Origin: Kiritimatiellia bacterium
GTDB taxonomy: Bacteria; Verrucomicrobiota; Kiritimatiellia; RFP12; UBA1067
Assembly (NCBI GenBank): GCA_017525225.1
Contig: JAFXTB010000171.1
Span: 34,541-98,540, forward strand
DNA: 64,000 nt
Reading direction: 5' to 3'
Shown piece after piece: positions 52,201-60,413 of the stretch; positions within the stretch are counted from its first letter, which is position 1; each line of letters begins with the position of its first letter. Under the pieces are notes generated by a model that ran no database searches, had not been told where the DNA came from, and was given only the letters and a program-made list of their open reading frames with translations. Position numbers and translations under genes: made by a program.

Positions 52201-52262
52201 GTGTTGAAGGTTGTGAGGGTTGTAGGGGGGGGGATGGTGGTGAAGGTGGTGAGGGTTGTGAG
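52201..52262. repeat. G-rich short tandem repeat
   Basis: Irregular units GAAGGTTGTGAGGGTTGTAG / GAAGGTGGTGAGGGTTGTGAG with a run of nine G in between. It lies between the promoter of the hydrolase operon and the end of the RHS array. Confidence 0.7.
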
Positions 52263-52283
52263 AAACACTAACACACGTGGTAG

Positions 52284-52304
52284 GGCCCGCTCGCCGAGCG
52301 GGCC
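52284..52304. repeat. Perfect GC-rich hairpin (REP-like)
   Basis: GGCCCGCTC and GAGCGGGCC form a perfect 9-bp stem with a 3-nt loop. No T-tract follows on either strand, so it is not a standard terminator; it may be a REP-type element. It lies about 80 nt downstream of the last RHS fragment. Confidence 0.65.
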
Positions 52305-52383
52305 GCCATCGCAAACCACTGGCACATGATTCAACGTTTACACTATGGGTGCAGACCATCGCAAATTTTGCCTGCGTGATAAC

Positions 52384-53205
52384 CTATGGCAAGATGTCAT
52401 TTACGCGCGTCTCGATGGGCGGAGACGGAGGCGGTGTAACGCTTATTGAGAACCTCTGGACCGTCTTGCGTATCCGTCTGTTGCGGTGGTCGTAGGCGTT
52501 CAGCACGCGGATCGCGCCGTTCGTCTCCGCCGCAGATGTCGCCGACAAGAGCCGGTTCACCGCGTCGTAGGCATAGTCGAATGTGCCGTCGCCCGTCATG
52601 TTGCCGTCGGCGTCGTATGCTGGTTCACGCGGAGACGCGGAGTCGCGGAGAATGGAGGAATATTGGTTGAGATTGTTGGCGGAGTAGGTGTTGGTCACAA
52701 GGTTATCCGCCGCCCAGAGACGGTTGCCGATGGTGTCGTAGGCGTAGCCGTATAGGTTCTGGCCAATTTGCGCGGAAGCGAGCTCCGAACGCCGGTTGTA
52801 CAGCCACTCGCGCACAAGGGAAACGGAATCGACCGCGTTGGTGGGTCTGCCGAGGAGATCGTAGCCGGTGGAATACCAGTAGACCGGCAACCCGTTGAAG
52901 ACATGGTCGCGCCGTGCGACAAGGTACCTGCGCGATGCTTTCCTCTCGAGACCGACGGCAAAGGTGTTTCCGTCCGGCAGGGCGTAAACCATGTTCGTGA
53001 CATACGATCCTGCGTAGGACAGGGACACTGACACTCCGCGCCCTACGGCGTTGGTGAGCGCGTAGCCGCAGACGCGGCTCTCGGAATCGTAGAGGCGCGT
53101 CTTCGCTGAATGGCGAACGTTGGTGAGAACGACGGATGTCTCTTCATTCCGCATCAGTCCGTCGTACGTGCGCAGTATCGAGAACGTCTCCTGTCTACAG
53201 GCCAT
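52384..53205 (-). pseudogene. RHS core fragment without tip
   Basis: An ATG at 53205 lies inside the end of the preceding gene; the ~273 codons carry RHS/YD-repeat motifs (YSTGYDLLGRPTNAVDSV, LYGYAYDTIGNRLWAADN, YDADGNMTGDGTFDYAYDAVNRLLSATSA). The frame follows the RHS core as far as TPPPSPPIETR and then breaks off with VNDILP-stop. In the copy at 56232-57425 the same point continues with EWQTVATHTFVWDG. So both the N-terminal cage part and the C-terminal tip are missing. The DNA at the 3' end is nearly identical to 57310-57400. It is the distal end of the array and probably a recombination remnant. Confidence 0.75.
52623..52652. repeat. Short tandem repeat in the linker of the tipless RHS fragment
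   Basis: Units of CTCCGCG on the minus strand, coding for LRDSASPREP. It is homologous in position, but not in sequence, to 55051-55090. Confidence 0.55.
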
Positions 53206-53899
53206 CAATAGCAAACTCTACGTCATTGGTCACTTTACATGAAGAGATCGGTTTTAGGTGTCGCTCTCTAAATCTATGCGCGTTGAAGTTGGACAAAAAC
53301 TGTTGCTGTTTCAGACCTTCTTCTTCCGTTAGAAAAGGATAGTAAGACTCTTCGCCAAGGAGGTCAAAGTTCTGTGCGGCTTCAATGAATGAAACATGAG
53401 CAATTCCATTATTTTCAACATAGTAAACTGAAAACAAATACTGCTGCTTGTTCCTAAATGAGAGCAATACGCATGACAATGTGTTTGTCGCCACGCGATT
53501 CCTAACTTCAAAAGCAGAACCGACAACATTCATCTCCGACAATTTCACGCCACAAATAGGAAAATCCATATTGGGCAGTACGTCAAACGATGTCTTCGGC
53601 AAAAAAGAAGATTCAAAATCATGTGGCACATATCCTTCCTGCATTTCCGATTGAAACGAATAACGCAAATAGGACATGGCCGCATAATAGGCAATAGCTG
53701 CTCGTTCAGGTGTCAGTTTAGATGCCGAAAATGTATTCATCCCTTCTCTCGACAATGGATGAGAGATGCATCTCGTTGCACAACCTCTATCACGGATGTA
53801 ACAAGGAAGGTTATTGGAAATACTCAAAGGCATATCCAAAGATATTGCCGCAGAACATAACGGCATCAGCAGTAACATAAATACATACTTAATGTCCAT
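53195..53899 (-). CDS. Secreted AT-rich orphan protein following an RHS tip (putative immunity)
   Basis: 234 residues from the ATG at 53899, which has a strong AGGAGG 5 nt upstream; the frame to 53920 is not needed. Signal peptide MDIKYVFMLLLMPLCSAA. The rest (AYYAAMSYLRYSFQSEM, EVRNRVATNTLSCVLLSFRNKQQYLFSVYYV) resembles nothing recognised. It is clearly AT-richer than the RHS genes on each side. It lies 73 nt after the RHS gene 53973-55532, and its last 11 nt overlap the restart of the next RHS fragment. By position it is a candidate immunity protein for that RHS tip; this is inference. Confidence 0.6.
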   Translation of the reverse strand: MDIKYVFMLLLMPLCSAAISLDMPLSISNNLPCYIRDRGCATRCISHPLSREGMNTFSASKLTPERAAIAYYAAMSYLRYSFQSEMQEGYVPHDFESSFLPKTSFDVLPNMDFPICGVKLSEMNVVGSAFEVRNRVATNTLSCVLLSFRNKQQYLFSVYYVENNGIAHVSFIEAAQNFDLLGEESYYPFLTEEEGLKQQQFLSNFNAHRFRERHLKPISSCKVTNDVEFAIDGL

Positions 53900-53972
53900 G
53901 AACACCTCCTGGTCCATCAATGTAAACCTTATTGTAATAGATACATTCTTCCTTTTTTTGCAATAGCCACTT

Positions 53973-55532
53973 TCATTGCTTGTCTAAAGCCTTTTTAGCC
54001 TCAATCGGACAGTCGTGAATTTGTTCCACAACGGCCTTAAAATGATGTATGGCTCTATCATAACCTACAAAAGAATCAATGTGTTGCTGTTCGCTCATCA
54101 TTGCCGTCAGAATAGCATCTGCAGACAATCCCCATACGAAATAGACATCTAACATTGAACGGGGAGGGGTTAATATCACTTTATATCGGATTCTCCCACG
54201 CTCTCCTGGAATCTGATTGACCGAAGGTACTGAGGCATGAAAATGTGTCTCTGCCGCAACACCATGTTTCGTCCATCCTACCAAAGGCACATCTCCAGGC
54301 AGATGCTTTATTATTTTCACTTCTAGGCCAAGCGGATCAAAATGTATCACAAGATTGTTACGACATATAACACAAAGGTTATCCCCACCTTCTTCACCCA
54401 ATGGATCACGATTAAGCCATGTATGCCATACAGGTGCGTAGAAACGGTAGCCATAGTAGTAGAGTCCTGTTTCGTCCTCATAGTACTTCGTCGAGAAGCG
54501 GTGACGGAAGAAGTCGGCGAGCGAACCGGATTGCGAAATCGTACGCCCGAAATCGTCGTATTCGTAGGCGGCGACCACGTTGCCAGATTCGTCTAGGTAC
54601 TTCGTGACGTTTCCGTTGTTGTCGAACGTGGGGAAGTAGAACTGGTCGTTCGAGGAAACTGCGAGCAACCCGCCTACGCCACCCGCGCCTTGGAGGGTAT
54701 CGGAAAGGTCGAGACCCCAGAAGTACTGTACCTCGGACACATTGGTCGTGCCGCCGTCGATTGCCGCAACTGTCTCGTGGATCAGGTTCCAGCCGTCGTA
54801 TGCGAATGTGCGGTACTCGATAGTGTTCCATTCGTATGCCTCGACCGGGGGCGATGGCGGCGGGGCAGTGGTGACGGATAGTCGCTGAACCGTCTTCGAT
54901 ATTCTGCGGTGGCGGTAGTCGTAGGAGTTGAACACGCGGATCGCGCCGTTGGTGAGGTCGGCGGAAGTCACGGAAAGGAGTTGATCTTCCGCATCATAGG
55001 CGTATTCCCAGAAGCCGTCGGAAGACAGGCCACCGTCCAAGGTATGACTTATCTCACGCAGAGGCGCAGAGTGCGCAGAGATTTCTTGCGCCGTTGTTAG
55101 TTGGTTGAGGCTGTTGTGCGTGAACGTGTTGGTCGCCAAGTTGTCGCTGAAAAGGACATGGTTACCGATGTCGTCGTAGGCGTGGGCGTAGAGGTTCGAG
55201 CCGATGGCGGCGGACACAACCTCGCTGCGGTTGTTGTAGGCGAAATAAGCGTCAACGGACGAGACGCCCGTTGTCCCGGTTCTGCGGGTTGTCGGGCGGG
55301 CGAGCGCGTCAAAGGCGTATGCATTGGAATCGACCAGCGATGAATTGAAGCAAGTCGCGCAGTTCGTGACAAGGTTGCGGCGGAACTCATCACGTTCAAC
55401 GATTCGACGAATTGCGCTGCCGTTCGGCGTCGTGATCGTGTAGCCGCAGTTATAGCCCGCCACATTCGCATAGGCGACGGAGAAGGAGCGGTCTGCGGAA
55501 TGAAGTTCAAATCTGGCAGAGTGCTTCTTCAT
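53973..55532 (-). CDS. RHS C-terminal core with tip 1
   Basis: 519 residues, lacking the large N-terminal RHS cage. Residues ~1-400 are RHS/YD repeats (YAFDALARPTTRRTG, LYAHAYDDIGNHVLFSDN, YFWGLDLSDTLQGAGGVGGLLA, YGYRFYAPVWHTWLNRDPLGEEGGDNLCV). The conserved hinge RDPLGEEGG marks the switch to the variable tip, about 130 residues that are AT-richer and end QIHDCPIEAKKALDKQ. The tip has EQQHIDSFVGYDRAIHH but no toxin family can be named. An extended -10 (TGCTATAAT, 55541-55546) stands only 9 nt before the ATG. The core DNA is about 85% identical to that at 56900-57200 over long stretches. Confidence 0.8.
   Translation of the reverse strand: MKKHSARFELHSADRSFSVAYANVAGYNCGYTITTPNGSAIRRIVERDEFRRNLVTNCATCFNSSLVDSNAYAFDALARPTTRRTGTTGVSSVDAYFAYNNRSEVVSAAIGSNLYAHAYDDIGNHVLFSDNLATNTFTHNSLNQLTTAQEISAHSAPLREISHTLDGGLSSDGFWEYAYDAEDQLLSVTSADLTNGAIRVFNSYDYRHRRISKTVQRLSVTTAPPPSPPVEAYEWNTIEYRTFAYDGWNLIHETVAAIDGGTTNVSEVQYFWGLDLSDTLQGAGGVGGLLAVSSNDQFYFPTFDNNGNVTKYLDESGNVVAAYEYDDFGRTISQSGSLADFFRHRFSTKYYEDETGLYYYGYRFYAPVWHTWLNRDPLGEEGGDNLCVICRNNLVIHFDPLGLEVKIIKHLPGDVPLVGWTKHGVAAETHFHASVPSVNQIPGERGRIRYKVILTPPRSMLDVYFVWGLSADAILTAMMSEQQHIDSFVGYDRAIHHFKAVVEQIHDCPIEAKKALDKQ
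55051..55090. repeat. Short tandem repeat in an RHS core linker
   Basis: Units of CTCTGCGC / CTCTGCGTGAG type on the minus strand, coding for ISAHSAPLREIS. An equivalent repeat (CTCCGCGACTCCGCG type) occurs at 52623-52652 at the homologous place of the tipless fragment. The linker is therefore built from repeats and varies between copies. Confidence 0.6.
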
Positions 55533-55540
55533 GGCACTAC

Positions 55541-55546
55541 ATTATA
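55541..55546 (-). promoter_or_regulatory. Extended -10 element before RHS tip 1
   Basis: TGCTATAAT on the minus strand, with TATAAT at 55546-55541 and no good -35 box. The ATG at 55532 would be 1-2 nt from the transcript start, i.e. leaderless. Confidence 0.35.
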
Positions 55547-55602
55547 GCAAATCTGATATGACACATGGGGCGTTATTTGCCTACAAATTTTTGAGGGCAC
55601 GA

Positions 55603-56235
55603 TCACATTACTGACATACCATAGAACACCATCCATTGTTCCTTGCCACAAATAACACAGAACACGGTGTCAAATTCCAATGGAAACTTAAGTATTCTGA
55701 CCGACACGTCCTTATCCATGTTGACATTCATGTGTTTTAAAAAATCCATCACGATCTCATAGGCTTGACTTTTAGGCGAGACTTCTTCATACTTGCCCGC
55801 AAGAGGTGAATTCCCCTCATGGCGGAACAGGACACGTGATTCACGGTGTAAATTACCACCAAGACATTGAATTTCAGATTGTGGAATAGATGTTATAGTT
55901 GACACCTTTGCAATAACAGTATCAATGTCGGGGCCTAGAATCAGTGCCGCGAGAAATGCAATAGCAAGAAAGAAAGGCAATATAGCGAGACTTATGAAAC
56001 CATTCCTCCAGCATCGTCTTATAAACAGACATATTGTGGTTATGCAATGTCCCAACAAACACATAGCAATGCAGTTGGCAAGATGTATACGAATTCGCCA
56101 AAGAGACATCATCGAAGAATCCATCCAGCAGACCACTACGGAGAAAAAAAGCCTATAAGCAATGGTAACAACCACCAGATTGATAAAATCCTTTTCATAA
56201 AATCTTTCTTCATCTGGACTCCTATTGTCATTCAT
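55603..56235 (-). CDS. Membrane protein coupled to RHS tip 2 (putative immunity)
   Basis: 210 residues. The ATG overlaps the stop codon of the RHS gene upstream by 4 nt (ATGA). Three or four membrane segments are visible: INLVVVTIAYRLFFSVVVC (~17-36), IHLANCIAMCLLGHCITTICLF (~49-70) and GFISLAILPFFLAIAFLAALIL (~77-98). They are followed by a soluble C-terminal part (~100-210) ending CVICGKEQWMVFYGMSVM. No family is recognised. The tight coupling to the RHS tip and the membrane location are what would be expected for an immunity protein, but this is inferred from context only. Confidence 0.6.
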   Translation of the reverse strand: MNDNRSPDEERFYEKDFINLVVVTIAYRLFFSVVVCWMDSSMMSLWRIRIHLANCIAMCLLGHCITTICLFIRRCWRNGFISLAILPFFLAIAFLAALILGPDIDTVIAKVSTITSIPQSEIQCLGGNLHRESRVLFRHEGNSPLAGKYEEVSPKSQAYEIVMDFLKHMNVNMDKDVSVRILKFPLEFDTVFCVICGKEQWMVFYGMSVM

Positions 56236-57425
56236 TCACAACAATTACATGTACCAGAACCATTGATAATCCAGTGCGCTCTACGCGCTCTACGTGATTT
56301 CGCTGCCCATCCAAAATACTTACCGAGCCATGACTCAGTACCTTGTAACCCCAAAGAGTCTTCGACATACATCGTTGTACTCCAGCTATACTTACGTTTC
56401 CCATTATTACATGTACCGTATTGAATTGTAATCGGAGTAACATAATCTATGGCGAATTTCCCCAAGACTAAAGTCGCCTGCCAATTATTTTGCCCATTGT
56501 CACCGTATAGTCTATCATTTCCCCCTACAGGCATCTTCCATGGTATATCTCCTGCTATTCCAGGATCTACCGCTTGCCGTGAACTTTTAATATTCAGTTG
56601 TGTATTTTTACAGTCTATACTTTTGTTGATTTCCTTAATAAACAAGGACTTAGATGTATTAATCCATCCAGAATAATTGGATTCAAACCAGTTTTCCTCA
56701 TGAAATGGCCCGGTGCCACTACCAAGCTGATCAAATAAACTAGGAGTTTGCGAACCTTGGGCAGGAACATAAAAATCTGGTGGTGCTATAGTGATAGGCA
56801 TGACAACTCTACCATCTGCATCGAATTGAAACATTGGATTATTGAAAACAAACATTGAAAGATTCACACCTCCGGCCTCCCCAATAGGATCATGGTTGAG
56901 CCAGATGCGCCAATCGGGCGAATAGAAACGGTAGCCGTAGTAGCAAAGTTTCGTTTCGGAATCGTAATACTTTGTCGAAAACCGATGGCGGAAGAAGTCG
57001 GCGAGTGGACCGATCTGGGAAATAACACGCCCGAAGTCGTCGTATTCGTAGGCGGCAACCACGTTGCCGGATTCGTCGATGTACTTCGTGACGTTGCCGT
57101 TGTTGTCGAACGTAGGGAAATAGAACTGCCCGCTGCACGAGACGGCAAGGAGACCGCCAACGCCACCCGCGCCCTGCTCCGTGCCGGATTTGTCCATGCC
57201 CCAGAAGTATTCAGCCGTGCGTGTCGCGCCATTGGCAAATTGAATCTTCTCCAGCACGATGTTGTTGCCGTCCCAGACGAATGTGTGCGTGGCTACCGTC
57301 TGCCATTCCCGCGTCTCGATGGGCGGAGACGGAGGCGGTGTGACGCTTATGGAGAGCCTCTGGACGGTCTTCGATATCCTGCGGCGGCGATAGTCGTAGG
57401 AGTTCATGTCCTCTACATACATCAT
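56232..57425 (-). CDS. RHS C-terminal core with tip 2
   Basis: 397 residues. The start ATG overlaps the stop of the previous gene (ATGA, 57425-57422). RHS core begins abruptly at NSYDYRRRRISKTVQRLS and runs to YGYRFYSPDWRIWLNHDPIGEAGGVNL (~175), the hinge. The tip (~190-397) starts FQFDADGRVVMPITIAP and has WFESNYSGWINTSKSLF, NNWQATLVLGKFAIDYV and a Cys-rich end GSGTCNCCE. No toxin family is recognised. The tip is much AT-richer than the core. The gene ends in an ATGA overlap with the membrane protein gene. Confidence 0.78.
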   Translation of the reverse strand: MMYVEDMNSYDYRRRRISKTVQRLSISVTPPPSPPIETREWQTVATHTFVWDGNNIVLEKIQFANGATRTAEYFWGMDKSGTEQGAGGVGGLLAVSCSGQFYFPTFDNNGNVTKYIDESGNVVAAYEYDDFGRVISQIGPLADFFRHRFSTKYYDSETKLCYYGYRFYSPDWRIWLNHDPIGEAGGVNLSMFVFNNPMFQFDADGRVVMPITIAPPDFYVPAQGSQTPSLFDQLGSGTGPFHEENWFESNYSGWINTSKSLFIKEINKSIDCKNTQLNIKSSRQAVDPGIAGDIPWKMPVGGNDRLYGDNGQNNWQATLVLGKFAIDYVTPITIQYGTCNNGKRKYSWSTTMYVEDSLGLQGTESWLGKYFGWAAKSRRARRAHWIINGSGTCNCCE

Positions 57426-58042
57426 ATATCCACAGTTATCCTACCTTGTGGTGTAAGAAAGGTAATCCGGCATTTATGCTTGACCGAATCACCCAGAATA
57501 GCTTTCCTAGTACAGTGTTTGGCCTTAAGTACTTGAGCTGCGCCACCTCTTCTAACAACAACAATCCCTTTGTCTGCAAGTGACATGTCTTGTGCGCCAG
57601 CATCTCGTCCTATCGGCAAAATCGCGCCTTCATCAAAATGACATTCAAGAAACTTTGGATTGAAATTAGAGGAAATGAGAATAGGAATACTAGTATCACC
57701 ACAATCATCAGGAACATCAATGGCTACGTTCCACAACGGATCTATTCCCATATGCGTACCATGCTCTCGCCACTCCTTAGTCTCCGGTAAATTAAAAACG
57801 CCTCTGACAAATTCCATCGAATTTGAACACGTGTTAGGATCACACCAGACCTCGCCTGCCTCATGCCGTATACGATTTTGTACGATAGCTTGATGCAACC
57901 ACTGCCCTTTCATCGCAATAGCTGAGGATGTAGGCACAAAAGGGTCGCGCCCTGCCGGAAACAAAGACCCCATTATGATACCAAGACCAATGAGCATCAA
58001 TGCACCATAAAAAACATAAGAGCACCACTTATATTTCACCAT
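57422..58042 (-). CDS. Membrane-anchored orphan protein upstream of RHS tip 2
   Basis: 206 residues from ATG 58042, preceded by AAGGGG at 8 nt; 58060 is the alternative start. One membrane segment (SYVFYGALMLIGLGIIMGSLF) near the N-terminus, then AMKGQWLHQAIVQNRIRHEAGEVWCDPNT, which faintly recalls pseudopilin-like proteins of related phyla, and KGIVVVRRGGAAQVL near the end. Its stop overlaps the start of RHS tip 2 by 4 nt. It probably belongs to the preceding, now lost tip (remnant at 58619). A -10-like TATAAT is at 58132-58137. Confidence 0.55.
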   Translation of the reverse strand: MVKYKWCSYVFYGALMLIGLGIIMGSLFPAGRDPFVPTSSAIAMKGQWLHQAIVQNRIRHEAGEVWCDPNTCSNSMEFVRGVFNLPETKEWREHGTHMGIDPLWNVAIDVPDDCGDTSIPILISSNFNPKFLECHFDEGAILPIGRDAGAQDMSLADKGIVVVRRGGAAQVLKAKHCTRKAILGDSVKHKCRITFLTPQGRITVDI

Positions 58043-58131
58043 AAACACATCCCCTTCCATTTGGATTCGTCGTTCTTCTCGCTCTTTGAGCGGTTGATCG
58101 TTGTGTTAAGGGTTCGTTTCATGTTGTGAAT

Positions 58132-58137
58132 ATTATA
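58132..58137 (-). promoter_or_regulatory. Isolated -10 element before the 57422-58042 gene
   Basis: TATAAT on the minus strand, 90 nt before the ATG. No acceptable -35 box is seen at 16-18 nt, so the call is weak. Confidence 0.3.
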
Positions 58138-58166
58138 GACAAATTCAGCAGATTGGTGGAGCATGT

Positions 58167-58592
58167 TCACTTTTCATGTTTCAGGGCATTATATCCACGC
58201 ATACTAAAACCATATGCCTTAACAAGATCAAATTGAAGTTCAAATTGAATTCGGTGTTCAGATTGAATATCATTGACCTGGAACAACGGGTATTTTAGAA
58301 CACCTACACGTGCAATTGGCTTCATATTGCTGTCTAGAAGAAAAATACTTCCATAGCTTACGCTCTTTTTCTGGCTGATTCTTATGGAAGAACCCTTTCT
58401 GACTTTTTCAGCAAGTTCCAGTGCAACGCTTCGCGGAACTTGATTTGTCCGTGAATTCACGACTGCATATCTAGCACGTTCCATCAACGAGACAACAGTA
58501 CGCTTTTTTGTCGCCTTATACAGTGAGATCATAGCCACAAGTAAACATATTGCTACAGTAAAACACAATGTGGTTTTGCTGAACCTAGTCAT
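58167..58592 (-). CDS. Membrane-anchored small orphan protein
   Basis: 141 residues, ATG 58592 with AGAGAGG 8 nt upstream. An N-terminal anchor (TTLCFTVAICLLVAMISLY) is followed by a soluble domain (VVSLMERARYAVVNSRTNQVPRSVALELAEKV, IFLLDSNMKPIARVG). No family recognised. It directly follows the decayed RHS core remnant at 58619-58735, as the other orphan genes follow RHS tips. Confidence 0.55.
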   Translation of the reverse strand: MTRFSKTTLCFTVAICLLVAMISLYKATKKRTVVSLMERARYAVVNSRTNQVPRSVALELAEKVRKGSSIRISQKKSVSYGSIFLLDSNMKPIARVGVLKYPLFQVNDIQSEHRIQFELQFDLVKAYGFSMRGYNALKHEK

Positions 58593-58618
58593 TTAACGGC
58601 CTCTCTTCATTTAGTATC

Positions 58619-58735
58619 TTAAATACCAGACGGGCCGCAAGCGCCGCCCACGCCCTGGTGTGAAACGGAGAGGTCAAGCTCCCAGAAATACTGTATCTCG
58701 ACACGTTCACTGTGTTGCCTCAATCATTGGACATT
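58619..58735 (-). pseudogene. Decayed RHS core remnant
   Basis: On the minus strand the frame SERVEIQYFWELDLSVSHQGVGGACGPSGI-stop (TAA 58621-58619) is recognisably related to VSEVQYFWGLDLSDTLQGAGGVGGLLA of the RHS core at 54650-54740. It lies alone between two AT-rich orphan genes and marks a former RHS tip cassette that was almost completely deleted. Confidence 0.7.
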
Positions 58736-58743
58736 TACCACAC

Positions 58744-59154
58744 TCATTCACTTCCGACAACCTTTGACTGATTTGATATGCGACGGCGTTCACTTTGCAA
58801 AGACGTTTCAAACACCTCCTTGAAGACGTCAGCATTGCGATTCCAATCAAGAAATGGGATGTTCCAGTTTCGTCGATATGCACCCCGTTCAATAAAATCA
58901 AAGACCGGTACTGTGAAAATGTATTTCTTTGGAAGCTGCGTATGCGCCACAATACGCCCCAACTCATTGCACATTCTCATGCTGGATTGATCAGCGTCAA
59001 ACAAACGAAGTTCCATTTCAAACACAATCACCGCCAAAACAGAAATAAGCATCAGCAAGATTGTACACATGATTTGCCAGAAGAAAGACGACCGTCGCAT
59101 AGTTTTCATGGTTTCCTCGCTTGTTGTAGGGTTATTTGGTATCATCCTTGTCAT
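58744..59154 (-). CDS. Membrane-anchored small orphan protein, coupled
   Basis: 136 residues if it starts at the ATG that overlaps the preceding stop by 4 nt (ATGA); 121 residues from ATG 59109, which has GAGGA 5 nt upstream. Anchor helix FFWQIMCTILLMLISVLAVIVF, then a soluble part (ELGRIVAHTQLPKKYIFTVPVFDFIERGAYRRNW, NIPFLDWNRNADVFKEVFETS). No family recognised. It is the last of a run of coupled genes after RHS tip 3. Confidence 0.5.
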   Translation of the reverse strand: MTRMIPNNPTTSEETMKTMRRSSFFWQIMCTILLMLISVLAVIVFEMELRLFDADQSSMRMCNELGRIVAHTQLPKKYIFTVPVFDFIERGAYRRNWNIPFLDWNRNADVFKEVFETSLQSERRRISNQSKVVGSE

Positions 59155-60413
59155 TGCAATGGAACACGGAACATCTCTCTTGGATGGCTCTCAAGATAGG
59201 ACAGTTGGCACATGTCTGCAACATTAGTTGAGAAAGTTGTCGGGAACCACGAGGGCATCGGGACCATCCAAGCGATGCTATGGTAGGCATCCGTCTTCTC
59301 CGTTTCAAGATTGATTTGAGCGCCATCCGCCCAATGGAACATAAACGGGTTTTTACTGACCATCACACAAACATTTGATGACAACATGTGAAAGCCGGAA
59401 TTAGACAAATCACTTCCCCATGTCCGAGTAGGATTAAATAACCCATCCGTCTCCTGCCCGGTCAAATCTTTCATGTAGAAATCCCTTGCCACTTGGACCT
59501 TATAGACAGATTCTGCATCGTCATGACACTGACGAGTATGGAACCATACCTTGTCCGAATTAATGGAATATGTCCTACATGTTACGTTCATGTTCGTCCT
59601 GCCTGGTTCGAGGACCTCGAAGGTACAGGTAAACAGTAATTTACATTCGCCAAACTCTTTGCACATGCGTGTGATATCGTTTCCAAGGCAATGCTTCCAC
59701 TTTTTCGATAGCGGTATACGGATTCGCCTCAATGGAGAGTCCTTTGGGTATGCCGTTAACCTTGAAGCGACCTCATCGTGAAGTGCGCTCTGGAAATCTT
59801 GATAACGGCCTTTGCCACGCCCGTTAGCAAACCAAGGGCGAAGGTCACATATCACATCCAGCTTGTTGTAATCGTTCGGCGCGGAGACAAGAGTGAAAGG
59901 ATATGGCATTCCCTCACGATAACGACAGCGTGCAGAATCTGTCTCGCCACAAGGGGGGATCTCATTAATGCGTGAAAGAAATGATGTTATGCTACCTAAT
60001 TGTGTACGCTGAAATGGCATCTCAAATTGTATCATGCTTCTTTCCCATTCACGATTGAGTTCAGAAGCGAGGATAAAGGGGGACATTATGCGTTCGCTAT
60101 GGTTGCGGCAGGAAGCTCGCTTGCAATCTCGCTCCCATTTCTCTTCCGTACTTCCGAGTAACATCCACGGAAACTGGGTTTCATAAACGCGAATCCATCG
60201 TGTCATCCTGCCGTCTAGGCCGCCGAGACCATCCTCTTGGACAACCTTCAGCTCTCGTACTTTCTGGCGCAACTCAACGCCCTTGCCCTTCAATTCTCTT
60301 ATTGGCCCTGCGATTTCATCAATCCAGTACCGCTTTGTCTCTTCAGCGGTACATACTATGCCGATCAATACGCCAGCCAAAAGGATACGCAATGGATGAT
60401 TCCTCATTATCAT
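59151..60413 (-). CDS. Secreted orphan protein, coupled
   Basis: 420 residues from ATG 60413, which overlaps the stop of the preceding gene (ATGA) and has GGAGGAG 8 nt upstream. Signal peptide MIMRNHPLRILLAGVLIGIVCTAEE, then a coiled-coil-like stretch (ELKGKGVELRQKVRELKVVQEDG) and a long soluble part with several Cys (CKRASCRNHSE, EIPPCGETDSARCR). The second half contains KLLFTCTFEVLEPGRTNMNVTCRTYSIN and FHWADGAQINLETEKTD. No family recognised. It is AT-richer than the RHS genes and its stop overlaps the next start. Confidence 0.55.
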   Translation of the reverse strand: MIMRNHPLRILLAGVLIGIVCTAEETKRYWIDEIAGPIRELKGKGVELRQKVRELKVVQEDGLGGLDGRMTRWIRVYETQFPWMLLGSTEEKWERDCKRASCRNHSERIMSPFILASELNREWERSMIQFEMPFQRTQLGSITSFLSRINEIPPCGETDSARCRYREGMPYPFTLVSAPNDYNKLDVICDLRPWFANGRGKGRYQDFQSALHDEVASRLTAYPKDSPLRRIRIPLSKKWKHCLGNDITRMCKEFGECKLLFTCTFEVLEPGRTNMNVTCRTYSINSDKVWFHTRQCHDDAESVYKVQVARDFYMKDLTGQETDGLFNPTRTWGSDLSNSGFHMLSSNVCVMVSKNPFMFHWADGAQINLETEKTDAYHSIAWMVPMPSWFPTTFSTNVADMCQLSYLESHPREMFRVPLQ

